This document shows, piece by piece, positions 49,738 to 58,499 of a stretch of DNA of 64,000 bases (positions are counted from its first letter, which is position 1; every line of letters begins with the position of its first letter). Under the pieces are notes generated by a model. That model was not told where the DNA came from and searched no databases. It saw nothing but the letters and a program-made list of their open reading frames with translations. The translations under genes were made by a program, and so were the position numbers. Source of the DNA: Gaiellasilicea sp963749515 (lineage in GTDB: Bacteria > Actinomycetota > Thermoleophilia > Gaiellales > Gaiellaceae); assembly GCA_963749515.1 (NCBI GenBank), contig CAVVMR010000006.1, forward strand, positions 434,001 through 498,000, written 5' to 3'.

Positions 49738-51789
49738 TTGAGCGAAAGCATCGAACAACTACCCACGGCAGCGGTCGTCGATTCGACGGCTCCCGTAGAC
49801 GCAACTGCGCTGACGGCACCCCTTGCCGAGAGCGTCACCGAGTCAGTAGAGGGGACAGTGGCCTCGACCGCGGAGGCTGTCAGCGAGGTCACTGCCGAGA
49901 CGTCCGTTGCGCAGGCGCCGGCCGTCGAGGCACCGGTCGAGTCAGTCGCAGTCGAGGCACCGGCTCCGGCCGCGGCACCACCCGCCGCGGAGGCGCCTGC
50001 CGCGGCTCCTGTCGACGAGGCACTCGCAGTACCCGCCGACGTGCCGACCGCGGCGCCTGAGGCGCCGCTGACCGAGGCTGTCGCAGCGCCGCTCGCCGCC
50101 CCGAGCGACGTCGCAGAGGATACGACCGACACGCTGACCTCCGCGTTGGCGGACACCGTCGCGAATGTGGTCGACGAGGCACCGGCGGCCGTCACCGCCA
50201 CGACGGGCGACGTCCTTGAAGCCACGCCGGAGGCGACGGCCGCGACCGAATCCGTCGCGAACGTGGTCGAGGAAGCGCCTGCGGCCGTCACCGCTGCGGC
50301 GGGCGACGTCCTCGAAGGCGCGCCGGAGGCGACGGCCGGAACCGACTCCCTCGCTCAGCAACTCGACGCAAGCGCTGTCACCGGGGCTGACTCCCCGGAG
50401 GCCGCGGGAACGGTCGGCGATGGGCTTCTATCCGGGATCGAGCCGCTCGGGAGCATCGCCGGCCTCGACGAGACGCTCGCGCCGTTGACCAGTGGGCTCG
50501 CTCCCGCGGTCGAGCCGTTGACCGACGGGCTCGCTCCCGCGATCGAGCCATTGACCGACGGGCTCGCCCCCGCAATCGAGCCGCTCAGCACGACGGTCGA
50601 CAACGTCACCGGAACCGCCGAGCCGCTGATCCAGCCACTCACGACCGCCACGCAGCCCGCCCTCGAAACGGTGGGCGGCGCGCTCGCACCGGTGGGTGTC
50701 GCCACCCAGCCTGTGACCGAGGTCGTGGCTGGGGCAGCAGAGCCCCTCAGCGGTACCCTCTCAACGACGAGCAGCGCTGTCGCTCCGACGCTCGAGCCGC
50801 TGGCCGGGACGGTCGGCGGCGTCACCGAAGCCCTGCAGCCGGCGGTGGTGCCTCTCACGACCGCCACCGAACCGGTCTTCGAAACGGCGGGCGGTGTCGT
50901 CGCGCCGGTCGCCGTGCTCACCGAGCCGGTCACCGGAGCCGTGGCGGCCACTGCAGAACCCGTGACCGGCACGCTGACGACGACGACCGACGCCGCGGGC
51001 CCAGCGCTCCAGCTGCTGACGACGCCGGCCGAGACAGTCACCGAAGCAGTCCCGCCGGTGACGGAGCCGATTGTCGCTGCCGTCGAGCCGGTCGTGCGGA
51101 CGGCTGACGCACCGATCGTGTCCGCGGGGCCTGAGGCAACCGACGCCGTCGCCACGGTGGCGAGATCAGGCGACCCGGTGGACGCCGCCGTCGGCGCACT
51201 CGCTCAGCCCGCAGCGGAGACAACCTCCGGCGCGGTGAGCGTCAGCAGCGCCGAGCCGATCGCGGACGCGCCGACGACGATCGAGCAGGTGCTCGGGCCG
51301 GTGGGCGACCTGCCCAGCCCGGCGGAGGCCATTGCTGCGACCGGAATCGACCCATCCGACCAGCGGCTCGTCGTCACGGCAGTGCTGGTGGGCCTGACCG
51401 GTCTCGCGCTGTCGCCGCAGGGGACGGGAGGCGTGTTCGTGGAGGCGTGCAGGGTGAACGCCCAGCTCGCGTTCACGAACGTCCGCTTGCTGCCCTGTGT
51501 CGTCGAAGACACCGCTCGGCGCTATGCGACCACAGCCACAGCCGCGGTCAAGGGCCCGACTGCCATGGGCGGCGGTGCGATCGCCGAAGCGGGCCGGGTC
51601 GTCGGAGGCTCGTTCGGTGACTTCCGCGACGGGTTCGCGCGGGTCGTCGGGAGCCTTCCGGAACAGGCCGAGGAGAGCCGGGACGGACGGATCATGGCGC
51701 AGGTCGGTGCCGCGCTCGGGTTCGTGTACCTCGCGTTCCTGACTGTCTGGTTCTGGGCGACAAGGCTGAGATGGAATCCGCGCGCGTAA
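49738..51789 (+). CDS. Repetitive Ala/Thr/Pro/Glu-rich cell-surface protein
   Basis: 683 residues from TTG 49738, preceded by a G-rich ribosome-binding site. Residues about 1-560 are low-complexity, acidic and almost free of Lys, Arg, Cys and aromatic residues, with degenerate repeats such as APAIEPLTDG and TEPVTG. The C-terminus changes character: a compact region with LRLLPCVVEDTARRY, then a membrane helix (VGAALGFVYLAFLTVWFWATRL) and a basic end. No clear signal peptide is seen, so orientation is uncertain; a C-terminally anchored extended stalk or cell-wall-spanning protein is my best reading. Opens the region leading to the polysaccharide genes. Confidence 0.8.
   Translation: MSESIEQLPTAAVVDSTAPVDATALTAPLAESVTESVEGTVASTAEAVSEVTAETSVAQAPAVEAPVESVAVEAPAPAAAPPAAEAPAAAPVDEALAVPADVPTAAPEAPLTEAVAAPLAAPSDVAEDTTDTLTSALADTVANVVDEAPAAVTATTGDVLEATPEATAATESVANVVEEAPAAVTAAAGDVLEGAPEATAGTDSLAQQLDASAVTGADSPEAAGTVGDGLLSGIEPLGSIAGLDETLAPLTSGLAPAVEPLTDGLAPAIEPLTDGLAPAIEPLSTTVDNVTGTAEPLIQPLTTATQPALETVGGALAPVGVATQPVTEVVAGAAEPLSGTLSTTSSAVAPTLEPLAGTVGGVTEALQPAVVPLTTATEPVFETAGGVVAPVAVLTEPVTGAVAATAEPVTGTLTTTTDAAGPALQLLTTPAETVTEAVPPVTEPIVAAVEPVVRTADAPIVSAGPEATDAVATVARSGDPVDAAVGALAQPAAETTSGAVSVSSAEPIADAPTTIEQVLGPVGDLPSPAEAIAATGIDPSDQRLVVTAVLVGLTGLALSPQGTGGVFVEACRVNAQLAFTNVRLLPCVVEDTARRYATTATAAVKGPTAMGGGAIAEAGRVVGGSFGDFRDGFARVVGSLPEQAEESRDGRIMAQVGAALGFVYLAFLTVWFWATRLRWNPRA
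50158..50349 (+). repeat. 96-bp in-frame duplication
   Basis: Two units (50158-50253, 50254-50349), each 32 codons, start VANVV and share EAPAAVTA and GDVLE. They are diverged mostly at third positions, so the duplication is not recent. Confidence 0.8.
50485..50583 (+). repeat. Three 33-bp tandem units
   Basis: Units at 50485, 50518 and 50551 encode LTSGLAPAVEP, LTDGLAPAIEP and LTDGLAPAIEP. Near-identical DNA indicates recent slippage or recombination within the surface-protein gene. Confidence 0.9.
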
Positions 51790-51809
51790 CTCGTCGGCTT
51801 CTTCCTGCA

Positions 51810-51838
51810 GTGCCGGGCTGGCCGAACGCGGCGGCCCG
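51810..51838. terminator. Hairpin after the surface-protein gene
   Basis: GCCGGGC (51810-51816) and GCCCGGC (51832-51838), perfect 7-bp arms with a 15-base loop, between the surface-protein gene and the convergent small gene. Confidence 0.4.
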
Positions 51839-51854
51839 GCGCCTGCGGGGCTCG

Positions 51855-52109
51855 TCAGGTCAGGCGCAGGAAGACGCCGACGAGAGCCCAGACACAGACC
51901 AGCGCCGCCAAGACCCAGAGCAGGAAGGCGGGCTCGCTGAAGGGCAACCACGGCAACTGCTCGCGAGCGAGCGAGAAGCGCGTTCGGCGAACGGGCTGCC
52001 CACCGCTCCCGAGCTCTGTGAGCTCGCCTGCGACGGCCGCATCGATGTCCTCCGTGGGCAGGCCGTCGGCGTCAACGAGAACAATCCGCTGTCCGGACCC
52101 CGCCGCCAT
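51855..52109 (-). CDS. Small protein with C-terminal membrane anchor
   Basis: 84 residues from ATG 52109 (ATG 52127 would add six). Soluble N-terminus (QRIVLVDADGLPTEDIDAAVAGEL), then LPWLPFSEPAFLLWVLAALVCVWALVGVFL as a tail anchor. No family recognised. It is more protein-like than the overlapping plus-strand frame in this stretch. Confidence 0.6.
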   Translation of the reverse strand: MAAGSGQRIVLVDADGLPTEDIDAAVAGELTELGSGGQPVRRTRFSLAREQLPWLPFSEPAFLLWVLAALVCVWALVGVFLRLT

Positions 52110-52178
52110 GCGGACACTGTACCGCACGTCCGGACGATCAAAACCTCGTCGGTCAAGCGGCTGCGTCGCGCCGGAATC

Positions 52179-52517
52179 GTGAGCGCGGCTGTTCTCCTGG
52201 GCGTTGTCGCGGGTGCGCTGATCGGTGGGCCATCACACGCATCTGGCGCCGTCGAGTCGACGATCCTGCTGGCAACCGGGGACGTCGTCCGCGTCGTCGG
52301 CGCGCCCGTCGGCTGTCGGGTCGTCGTCCGTGGCGTGCCGCGCGCGACGATGCTCGATTGCCGGCGCGCCGGTCCGTTGGCCGGGACGTACGGAGTCCTG
52401 CTCGGACCTTCGAACGTGCGTGTCGTGCGCTTCGAGTCGGGCCGCGAAGCTCGACTCGTCTTCACCGCAAAGCACGGCGGCGCCGCGACCTGTTGCGGCT
52501 CCGGGGAGCCCCGATGA
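52179..52517 (+). CDS. Small exported protein, start uncertain
   Basis: About 112 residues from GTG 52179: a hydrophobic export or anchor segment (SAAVLLGVVAGALIGG), then a small beta-rich domain with three cysteines (one in VGCRVVVRG) and a C-terminal CCGSGEPR. A basic KRLRRAG stretch just upstream looks like a signal-peptide n-region but has no ordinary start codon before it until ATG 51771. The stop overlaps the sugar-transferase ATG (ATGA), supporting real translation. Confidence 0.55.
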   Translation: MSAAVLLGVVAGALIGGPSHASGAVESTILLATGDVVRVVGAPVGCRVVVRGVPRATMLDCRRAGPLAGTYGVLLGPSNVRVVRFESGREARLVFTAKHGGAATCCGSGEPR

Positions 52518-53935
52518 CGTCGGTCGTCGAAAGCAGGCCGCAGGTCGAGGGCTCGCCACCGCTGCTCATGTCCCCCGCCGCAATGCGACAGAGCCGCATG
52601 ATCGCCAAGGGCGGCCGTGTGCTTCTCGTCGGGCTACTGGTGTTCGGCGTCTACGTCGCCGGGCGCTCATTCGCTCCGCCCGACGCCGTGGTTGTCGCGT
52701 TCCTGACGGCCATGTGGCTGATCTCGTTCAGGTTCGGCCGCTCGGCCACCCCGGAGCCGATCGGGCCTGCGGCGCGGACCGCAATCGGCTCGCTGGTGGG
52801 TCTCGTCGTGGTCTCGGCGACTGCGGTGTGGCTGCCGCTGGTCGACCTCTCGCCCGGGCGGCTGCTGGCGATGGCCGGGGCGCTTCTGCTCTTCGTCGGG
52901 ACGTGGGAGTCCGTGGTCCATCGCACGACCGCAGCGAGAAGGCGCGTCCTCGTCGTCGGGACACCCGTCGAGGCCGAGGCCGTGGCGCACGAGACGTCCA
53001 AGGTGTCGGCCGCGGTAGACGTACTCGGCGTCGTGCCCCAGTCGGTGGACTCGGCAGTGGCCTGTGAGGTGCCGGTCGTCGGCAGTCTGGACGCCCTCTC
53101 GACCGTGATCGCCGTGCTCCAGCCCGACGTCGTCGTCGTCAGTGACGGTGTCGACTGCGAGACCGCCCTCGACCGGCTGCTCGACGTGCCGCGGGACAGC
53201 TTCCGGGTCGTCGGATTCACGAGCTTCTTCGAGCACGCACTCGGCCGTGTTCCGGTGTCGAACCTCCGCGCCTCGTGGTTCATGAGCATCCTCCACCTGC
53301 GGCGCCGGGCGTACAACCGCTGGTCGAACCGCGCCTTCGACCTCGTCTTCGCCTCGCTGGCGCTGCTGCTCGCCCTGCCGATCATGGTGCTGATCGCGGT
53401 CGTGCTCGCAGCATCGGGAAGCGTGCTCTACCGGCAGACCCGACTCGGCGAGCGTGGGCGGCGCTTCACCATCGTCAAGTTCAGGACGATGTCCGAGTCG
53501 GCGGAAATGCCGGGGCGGCCCGTCTGGTCGCGCGACGGCGATCCCCGCGTGACGAAAGTGGGCCGAGTCCTGCGCCACACCCACTTCGACGAGCTGCCTC
53601 AGCTGCTGAACGTACTCCGTGGCGACATGTCGATGGTCGGCCCCCGCCCGGAGCGGCCCGAGTTCGTCGAGCTGCTCGAGCAGAGCGTGCCGTTCTGGCA
53701 CCGGCGGCTGCTCGTGAAACCGGGCCTGACGGGGTGGGCGCAGCTCAAGGGCGGGTACGCCTCCGACTGCGAGGCGATGGCCGACAAGCTGTCGTACGAC
53801 CTCTGGTACCTGCGCAACCGCAACATCCTCGTCGACCTCGCGATCTGCGCTGCGTCCGTGCTGAGGGTCATCGCCCTGATCTCGACCCGGCCGCCGTCGT
53901 CGGCGGCAGCCGCCCGCACAGAGCAGGCTTCGTGA
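52514..53935 (+). CDS. Polysaccharide priming sugar-1-phosphate transferase
   Basis: 473 residues. Four N-terminal helices, a CoA-binding-like central domain (RRRVLVVGTPVEAEAVA), a fifth hydrophobic segment (FDLVFASLALLLALPIMVLIAVV), and the bacterial sugar transferase domain: VLYRQTRLGERGRRFTIVKFRTM, then HTHFDELPQLLNVLRGDMSMVGPRPERPEF and KPGLTGWAQLKGGY. Transfers a sugar phosphate from a nucleotide sugar to undecaprenyl phosphate, starting repeat-unit assembly. First core gene of the polysaccharide locus. Confidence 0.94.
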   Translation: MTSVVESRPQVEGSPPLLMSPAAMRQSRMIAKGGRVLLVGLLVFGVYVAGRSFAPPDAVVVAFLTAMWLISFRFGRSATPEPIGPAARTAIGSLVGLVVVSATAVWLPLVDLSPGRLLAMAGALLLFVGTWESVVHRTTAARRRVLVVGTPVEAEAVAHETSKVSAAVDVLGVVPQSVDSAVACEVPVVGSLDALSTVIAVLQPDVVVVSDGVDCETALDRLLDVPRDSFRVVGFTSFFEHALGRVPVSNLRASWFMSILHLRRRAYNRWSNRAFDLVFASLALLLALPIMVLIAVVLAASGSVLYRQTRLGERGRRFTIVKFRTMSESAEMPGRPVWSRDGDPRVTKVGRVLRHTHFDELPQLLNVLRGDMSMVGPRPERPEFVELLEQSVPFWHRRLLVKPGLTGWAQLKGGYASDCEAMADKLSYDLWYLRNRNILVDLAICAASVLRVIALISTRPPSSAAAARTEQAS

Positions 53936-53945
53936 CCGGGCTGGT

Positions 53946-54308
53946 TCAGCGGACGCGGCCGGGACCGGTCAGCAGGGCGCCGATCGCCGCCCCAGCGGCG
54001 TCGAAGACGAGATCGACGGGCGAGGCGTCCCTGCCCGGCACGAGTGCCTGGTGCACCTCGTCCGTCACGCCGTACAGGGCGGAGGCGGCAAGGGCCGTCG
54101 TCCACGGCAGCCGAGCGGCGCGCAAGAGCGAGGCCAGGATCGCGAACTCGGCGAGATGGAGCAGCGCGCCCCTCGGCTCGACTCCACCAGTCGATCCGCC
54201 GGACGGGATCGACGAGGAGATGAAGATCAGCGCCGCCCACAGGCTTGCGGCCACCAACCAGAAGCGGCGGCTTCGCCGTCTCGCGAGATCCTCGACCGAT
54301 CGGAGCAT
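53946..54308 (-). CDS. VanZ-like membrane protein
   Basis: 120 residues with about four helices. FWLVAASLWAALIFISSSIPSGG at the start, HLAEFAILASLL in the middle and YGVTDEVHQALVPGRDASPVDLVFDAAGAAIGAL at the end are VanZ-family signatures. It is on the opposite strand inside the polysaccharide locus. Its ATG is only six bases from the ATG of the Wzz-like gene, so their promoters must overlap each other's coding DNA. Confidence 0.9.
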   Translation of the reverse strand: MLRSVEDLARRRSRRFWLVAASLWAALIFISSSIPSGGSTGGVEPRGALLHLAEFAILASLLRAARLPWTTALAASALYGVTDEVHQALVPGRDASPVDLVFDAAGAAIGALLTGPGRVR

Positions 54309-54314
54309 CGCCCA

Positions 54315-55742
54315 ATGATGAACAACAGCGGCCAGACGCAGGACCGGGCCGACCGGGATTTCCCGCTCACGTTCGCGTACTACGCACGTCTCGTCGCGCG
54401 ACGGGCGTGGATCCCGGCCAGTCTCGCAGTGCTCGGGGCGTGTCTCGCGCTCGTCTACACGGGACTTCAGGACACGGCGTACAGCGCCCGTGCGACGATC
54501 GTGCTCAGCCCGCTCGACGCGGCCACCGCCGACGAGCTGCCCCGGCTGGCGCCGACTGTGGCCCGCCTGCTTCGCAGCGATCGCGTGCTCGTCGAAGCGC
54601 GCCCGGTGTACCTCGCCCTGAGCCCGCAAGCGCGCCTCGACGGGGTCGCCCCGGACGATCTCCGCTCGCGGCTCACCGTCCGTGTCCCACGCGACACGAG
54701 CCTCTTCGAGGTCAACGGCGAAGGGCCGACACAGCTCGATGCCACCGCCCTCGTCCGAGCTGTCGTACGGTCGGCAGCAGGAGGCGTCTCGGAACTGGGT
54801 GCTCGCCCCACTCCGCGTGCCGGTGACGCACCTCCGCCGCTGCGACTCGAGGCCTTCGGGCCGACGGTTCCCGAGGGGAAGGTGAGCCCCACGCCCGTCC
54901 GCAATCTCATCGTGGGCGTGAACATCGGGCTTCTGCTTGGCATCGTCGGTGCGCTGCTGCTCCGCGACCCACGACGCGCGCGAACCCGGGCCGACGACCT
55001 CGCCGAGCTGCTCGAGGCGTCCGACCTCGTCTACGCTCCGCTCCCGTTTGCGCGCCTCCTGAGAGACCGGCCGTTCCTGACGCCGGGGCAACCTCTCCTG
55101 GATCGGCGCAAAGAGGGCATTCGCATCCTCGGAGGACGGCTCTGGCGGCTCCTCCAGCAGGACCGTCGGGTCGTGCTGCTGGTCGGGGATGTCCCACCGC
55201 AAATGCTCCGCTCCGTCGCACTCGAGCTCGCGGACCACGTCGCACGAACGGGCATCCAGCCTGTCGTCGTCGAGGCTGACTATCACGGCGAGGCGTGGGA
55301 GAACAACGGCGACGATACGGCCGGGCTCGGCCTTCTGATCGAGAACGGGAACCAGGACGAGAGCGAGCCCGCCGAGGCCCTGGTCGACCCGAGCTCACGG
55401 AACGGGGATGGGCCGGCCGCGTTCATCGTGGTTCGACGGGGGGTTACCCCTCGTGAGCCCGCTCTCGCCTTCGCGTCGGACGGGTATCGATGGCTCGTCA
55501 GACGGCTCGCGACACGTCACGACCTCGTACTCGTGGTCGGCCCTGCGGCCGACTGGCAGGCCGAGGTGCTCGCACTCGCCGAGAGCGCGGACGCTGTCGT
55601 CCTGCTCGTGCCGCCCTGGGTGGCGCACTCCCGCGCTGCCTCCCTGACGACGCTGCAGTCGGTTGCTGACGACTCGACGATTCTCGTGAGCGTCTTCGGC
55701 GAGGCGCAGGACGTGCCGCTCGGCGCGGTGCGCGGGCGCTGA
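54315..55742 (+). CDS. Wzz-like chain-length protein with degenerate kinase domain
   Basis: 475 residues. Helix 1 (about 28-48) and helix 2 (VRNLIVGVNIGLLLGIVGALLL, about 195-215) flank an extracytoplasmic loop, the Wzz/CapA layout. The C-terminal half resembles a bacterial tyrosine-kinase fold (VVLLVGDVPPQMLRSVALELADHV), but the Walker A Gly-Lys-Ser/Thr is missing and no Tyr cluster ends the protein. So it is probably a catalytically dead scaffold controlling polymer length. Start ATG 54315 or 54318. Confidence 0.82.
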   Translation: MMNNSGQTQDRADRDFPLTFAYYARLVARRAWIPASLAVLGACLALVYTGLQDTAYSARATIVLSPLDAATADELPRLAPTVARLLRSDRVLVEARPVYLALSPQARLDGVAPDDLRSRLTVRVPRDTSLFEVNGEGPTQLDATALVRAVVRSAAGGVSELGARPTPRAGDAPPPLRLEAFGPTVPEGKVSPTPVRNLIVGVNIGLLLGIVGALLLRDPRRARTRADDLAELLEASDLVYAPLPFARLLRDRPFLTPGQPLLDRRKEGIRILGGRLWRLLQQDRRVVLLVGDVPPQMLRSVALELADHVARTGIQPVVVEADYHGEAWENNGDDTAGLGLLIENGNQDESEPAEALVDPSSRNGDGPAAFIVVRRGVTPREPALAFASDGYRWLVRRLATRHDLVLVVGPAADWQAEVLALAESADAVVLLVPPWVAHSRAASLTTLQSVADDSTILVSVFGEAQDVPLGAVRGR

Positions 55743-55753
55743 CGGGGTCGGCT

Positions 55754-57088
55754 GTGCGGTACGCCTCTGCCGAGGAGCATCGGAGTGCGAGGGCCGAGTT
55801 CGGCCTCATCTGGCTCGTCTATTGCCTCGGTGCCGCCTCCGTCCTCGTCCTCTTCGCGCGCCCCGCACTGCTTGCAGCCGCGGTGTTCGCGGCCCTGCTC
55901 GCGCTCACGGCGTACCACCTACCCGAGAGCCTGCTCGTCCTCTTCCTCGTCGTCGGGCCGTTCAAGGCGACCGATGCCGGAGCGCGTTTCGCCAACATCC
56001 CCCTCGGCGAATTCGAGCTCGACCTGACAGTGCTTGCAGCCGCCGGGCTGCTGCTCGCCGTCTGCGTGTCGTTATGGCGGTGGCGAAGCGAGCCGTTCGC
56101 GTTTCCGAGGCCGGCGCTCTTCTTCCTCGCTCTCGGAGTGCTTCTGATGATCGGGGTGCTCGCTTCGCCCGATCCCGAGAGCGGCCTGGAGAAGGCGATC
56201 CAGTTCCAGACGTTGTCGGCGCTGGCCTTCGTTGCGCCGCTCGCGATCATCCGAACGCGCGCGAGCTTCTACCGGGCTCTCACGCTGGTCGTCGCGGTGA
56301 GCGTCGTCGTTGCGTACAACGCCGCCGCGGCGGAGCGCTCGTCGAGCGTCCTCGTGCTGCCCGGCGCCGACAACCAGATCCAGGTCGCGGTCCTGCTCGG
56401 GCTCGGCTTGGTCTCGATCGTCGGCTACCTCTGGCCTGCCTCAACCGGCTGGGTCCGGCTGCTCTGGCTCGCTCCGGCAGCGCTGCTGCTGGTCAAGCTC
56501 GTCGGGGCGGGCGGCAGGAGTGCGCTCCTGGGCACCCTGCTTGCGTCCGTCGTCGCGCTCGCGTGTCTCGTGCGCGCCGGTGGCCGTGACCGGCTGGCCG
56601 CGCTCGCTCTCGTCGGGATCCTGGCTGCGCTCGGGCCTGCTGCGTGGGTGACGAGCGACCCGGAGGTCAAGGACCGCTACCTCGTCACGATCGACGACCT
56701 CCGCCACGGAGCGGGCCTCGCCGCAGACGGCGCAGATCGCGCCGAGTTGGCGGACGCAGCGGTCGCCCTCTTCTCCGCGAACCCGCTCGGAACGGGCACC
56801 GGCGGCTACACGGCCCTGACGGGGTACGAGTGGCCGCACAACATCGTGCTCGAGGTCGCAAGCGAGCTGGGGATCCTCGGCGTCGCCGCGCTTGCAGGCC
56901 TTCTGCTCGGGACCGTGATTGCGCTGTGGCGCGCATCGGGCAGAGGCGTTCGGCGCGAGGCAATCGGCGCGGTGAGCCTGATCGTGCTGCCGCTGACCGT
57001 TGCGTTCGCGAGCTTCGACCTGAACGGCAACCGCGTGCTGTGGTGGGCGTGTGGCACGGCGCTCGCCGTGACGCGCCTCAGAAGCTGA
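55754..57088 (+). CDS. O-antigen ligase / polymerase-like membrane protein
   Basis: 444 residues, about twelve hydrophobic segments. The large periplasmic loop with NPLGTGTGGYTALTGYEWPHNIVLEVASELGILG contains the conserved His of the Wzy/WaaL family. Likely polymerises or ligates the repeat unit made by this locus. GTG start. The stop overlaps the next ATG by one base (TGATG). Confidence 0.88.
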   Translation: MRYASAEEHRSARAEFGLIWLVYCLGAASVLVLFARPALLAAAVFAALLALTAYHLPESLLVLFLVVGPFKATDAGARFANIPLGEFELDLTVLAAAGLLLAVCVSLWRWRSEPFAFPRPALFFLALGVLLMIGVLASPDPESGLEKAIQFQTLSALAFVAPLAIIRTRASFYRALTLVVAVSVVVAYNAAAAERSSSVLVLPGADNQIQVAVLLGLGLVSIVGYLWPASTGWVRLLWLAPAALLLVKLVGAGGRSALLGTLLASVVALACLVRAGGRDRLAALALVGILAALGPAAWVTSDPEVKDRYLVTIDDLRHGAGLAADGADRAELADAAVALFSANPLGTGTGGYTALTGYEWPHNIVLEVASELGILGVAALAGLLLGTVIALWRASGRGVRREAIGAVSLIVLPLTVAFASFDLNGNRVLWWACGTALAVTRLRS

Positions 57089-58497
57089 TGAGCCTTCCGC
57101 AGGTGCACGTGGAGGTTCCCCGGGCGTACGCCGCCGAGCGCACCTACGCGGCCCGGGTCGTGCTGGGCGATCTCCTCGGATACTCACCGGTCGTTCGAAC
57201 GACTGACGTCAACAGGGTCTCGATCCGCGTCGATGGCGACACGGGCTCGCACACCTCGCTGGCCGTTGCAGACGGCCTGTTCTCGACCCCGAGCGCAGAG
57301 TGGCTGGCTCCTTCGTCTGTTCCGGACATGCCGATCTATCGCGACGTCGGCGCCGAGTTGCCGGAAGCGGCGCTCGTCGCGCCGCGGCTACCGGTCGTCT
57401 ACGCGAACGGCCGGGCCGGACCGCTGCTCGACCGCGACTCGAGGTCCGGGGACACCACGCTCAACCTCGACGTCTTCGGTGAGGCGTTCTTCGCGCTCAC
57501 GAGGTACGAGGAGGTCGCCCGTCAGGGTGTGGCTCGCGATCGAAACGACCGCTTCCCGGCCGCAGCCTCGCTCGCCTACCGCGCCGGCTTTCTCGAACGT
57601 CCGGTGGCCGACGAGCAGGCGGAGGTGCTGCGCGCGGCGCTCCGCCGCGTCTGGCCCCGGCTTCCGGCACGGCCCACGGCACGCGCGAAGCTCTGGCTGA
57701 CACACGACGTCGACCGCCCTCTCGTCGCGCGAGGGAAACGACTCCCCGAGATCGCCCGGAACGCCGCGGGGGACCTCGTGCGCCGCCGGTCGCCCGCACT
57801 GGCGGCCAGGCGGCTGCGGGCCTACGCCCGCAAGGGAGCAGACCCCGGGAACACGTTCGACTACCTGATGGAGGTAGCGGAGCGGCACGGACTGCGCAGC
57901 ACGTTCACCTTCCTCGCCGGCGGGACCGCGTCCGAGGACGGGCGGTACTCGCTCGCCGACCCCTGGATCCGAGGCCTCCTGCGCAGAATCGCCGCCCGCG
58001 GGCACGAGCTCGGATTTCACGGCAGCTACAACGCCTTCGACGACCCCGAGCGAGTGCGAACGGAGTTCGCGAGCCTTCGCGACTCGGCGGCGGAGCTCGG
58101 GATCGAACAGCCGGCGTGGGGAGGCCGGCAGCACTTCCTGCGCTGGCGGAACCCTGCGACGTGGCAGGTGTGGAGCGACGCGGGACTTGCGTTCGACAGC
58201 ACGGTCGCCTTCGCCGAGGCGCCGGGCTTTCGGTCGGGCAGCTGCCGCCCGCACCGCGTCTTCAACCTCGTCGAGCGCAACGAGCTCGCCATCGTCGAGC
58301 GGCCGTTGACGCTCATGGACACGACATCTGCGCAGTACCTCGGGCTCGACGAGGACGAAACGCTCGCATGCGCGCAGCGCCTGAGCCGGGCCTGCGGGGC
58401 TGTCGGCGGCACGTTCGTGCTGCTCTGGCATAACGACGCCGTCATGACCGCGCGGAGCCGGCGGCTCTACGAGCGGCTCGTGGCGGAGCTGGCGTAG
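57088..58497 (+). CDS. Polysaccharide deacetylase-family protein
   Basis: 469 residues. An N-terminal 190-residue domain of unknown role precedes an NodB-like deacetylase: LTHDVDRP (205-209 carry the metal-binding Asp), ELGFHGSYNAF (His motif), then WGGRQHFLRWRNPATWQ and a C-terminal LLWHND. Probably removes acetyl groups from the polymer or a precursor. No signal peptide is obvious, unlike many NodB enzymes, so it may act before export. Confidence 0.88.
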   Translation: MSLPQVHVEVPRAYAAERTYAARVVLGDLLGYSPVVRTTDVNRVSIRVDGDTGSHTSLAVADGLFSTPSAEWLAPSSVPDMPIYRDVGAELPEAALVAPRLPVVYANGRAGPLLDRDSRSGDTTLNLDVFGEAFFALTRYEEVARQGVARDRNDRFPAAASLAYRAGFLERPVADEQAEVLRAALRRVWPRLPARPTARAKLWLTHDVDRPLVARGKRLPEIARNAAGDLVRRRSPALAARRLRAYARKGADPGNTFDYLMEVAERHGLRSTFTFLAGGTASEDGRYSLADPWIRGLLRRIAARGHELGFHGSYNAFDDPERVRTEFASLRDSAAELGIEQPAWGGRQHFLRWRNPATWQVWSDAGLAFDSTVAFAEAPGFRSGSCRPHRVFNLVERNELAIVERPLTLMDTTSAQYLGLDEDETLACAQRLSRACGAVGGTFVLLWHNDAVMTARSRRLYERLVAELA

Positions 58498-58499
58498 GC

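Noticed and set aside
50485..50583. Tandem repeats as a CRISPR array
   Set aside because: The units are in-frame coding repeats without spacers, and no cas genes are present.
51771..52178. Extending the small exported protein back to ATG 51771
   Set aside because: The extra residues are low-complexity and antisense to a more protein-like minus-strand gene with a tail anchor.
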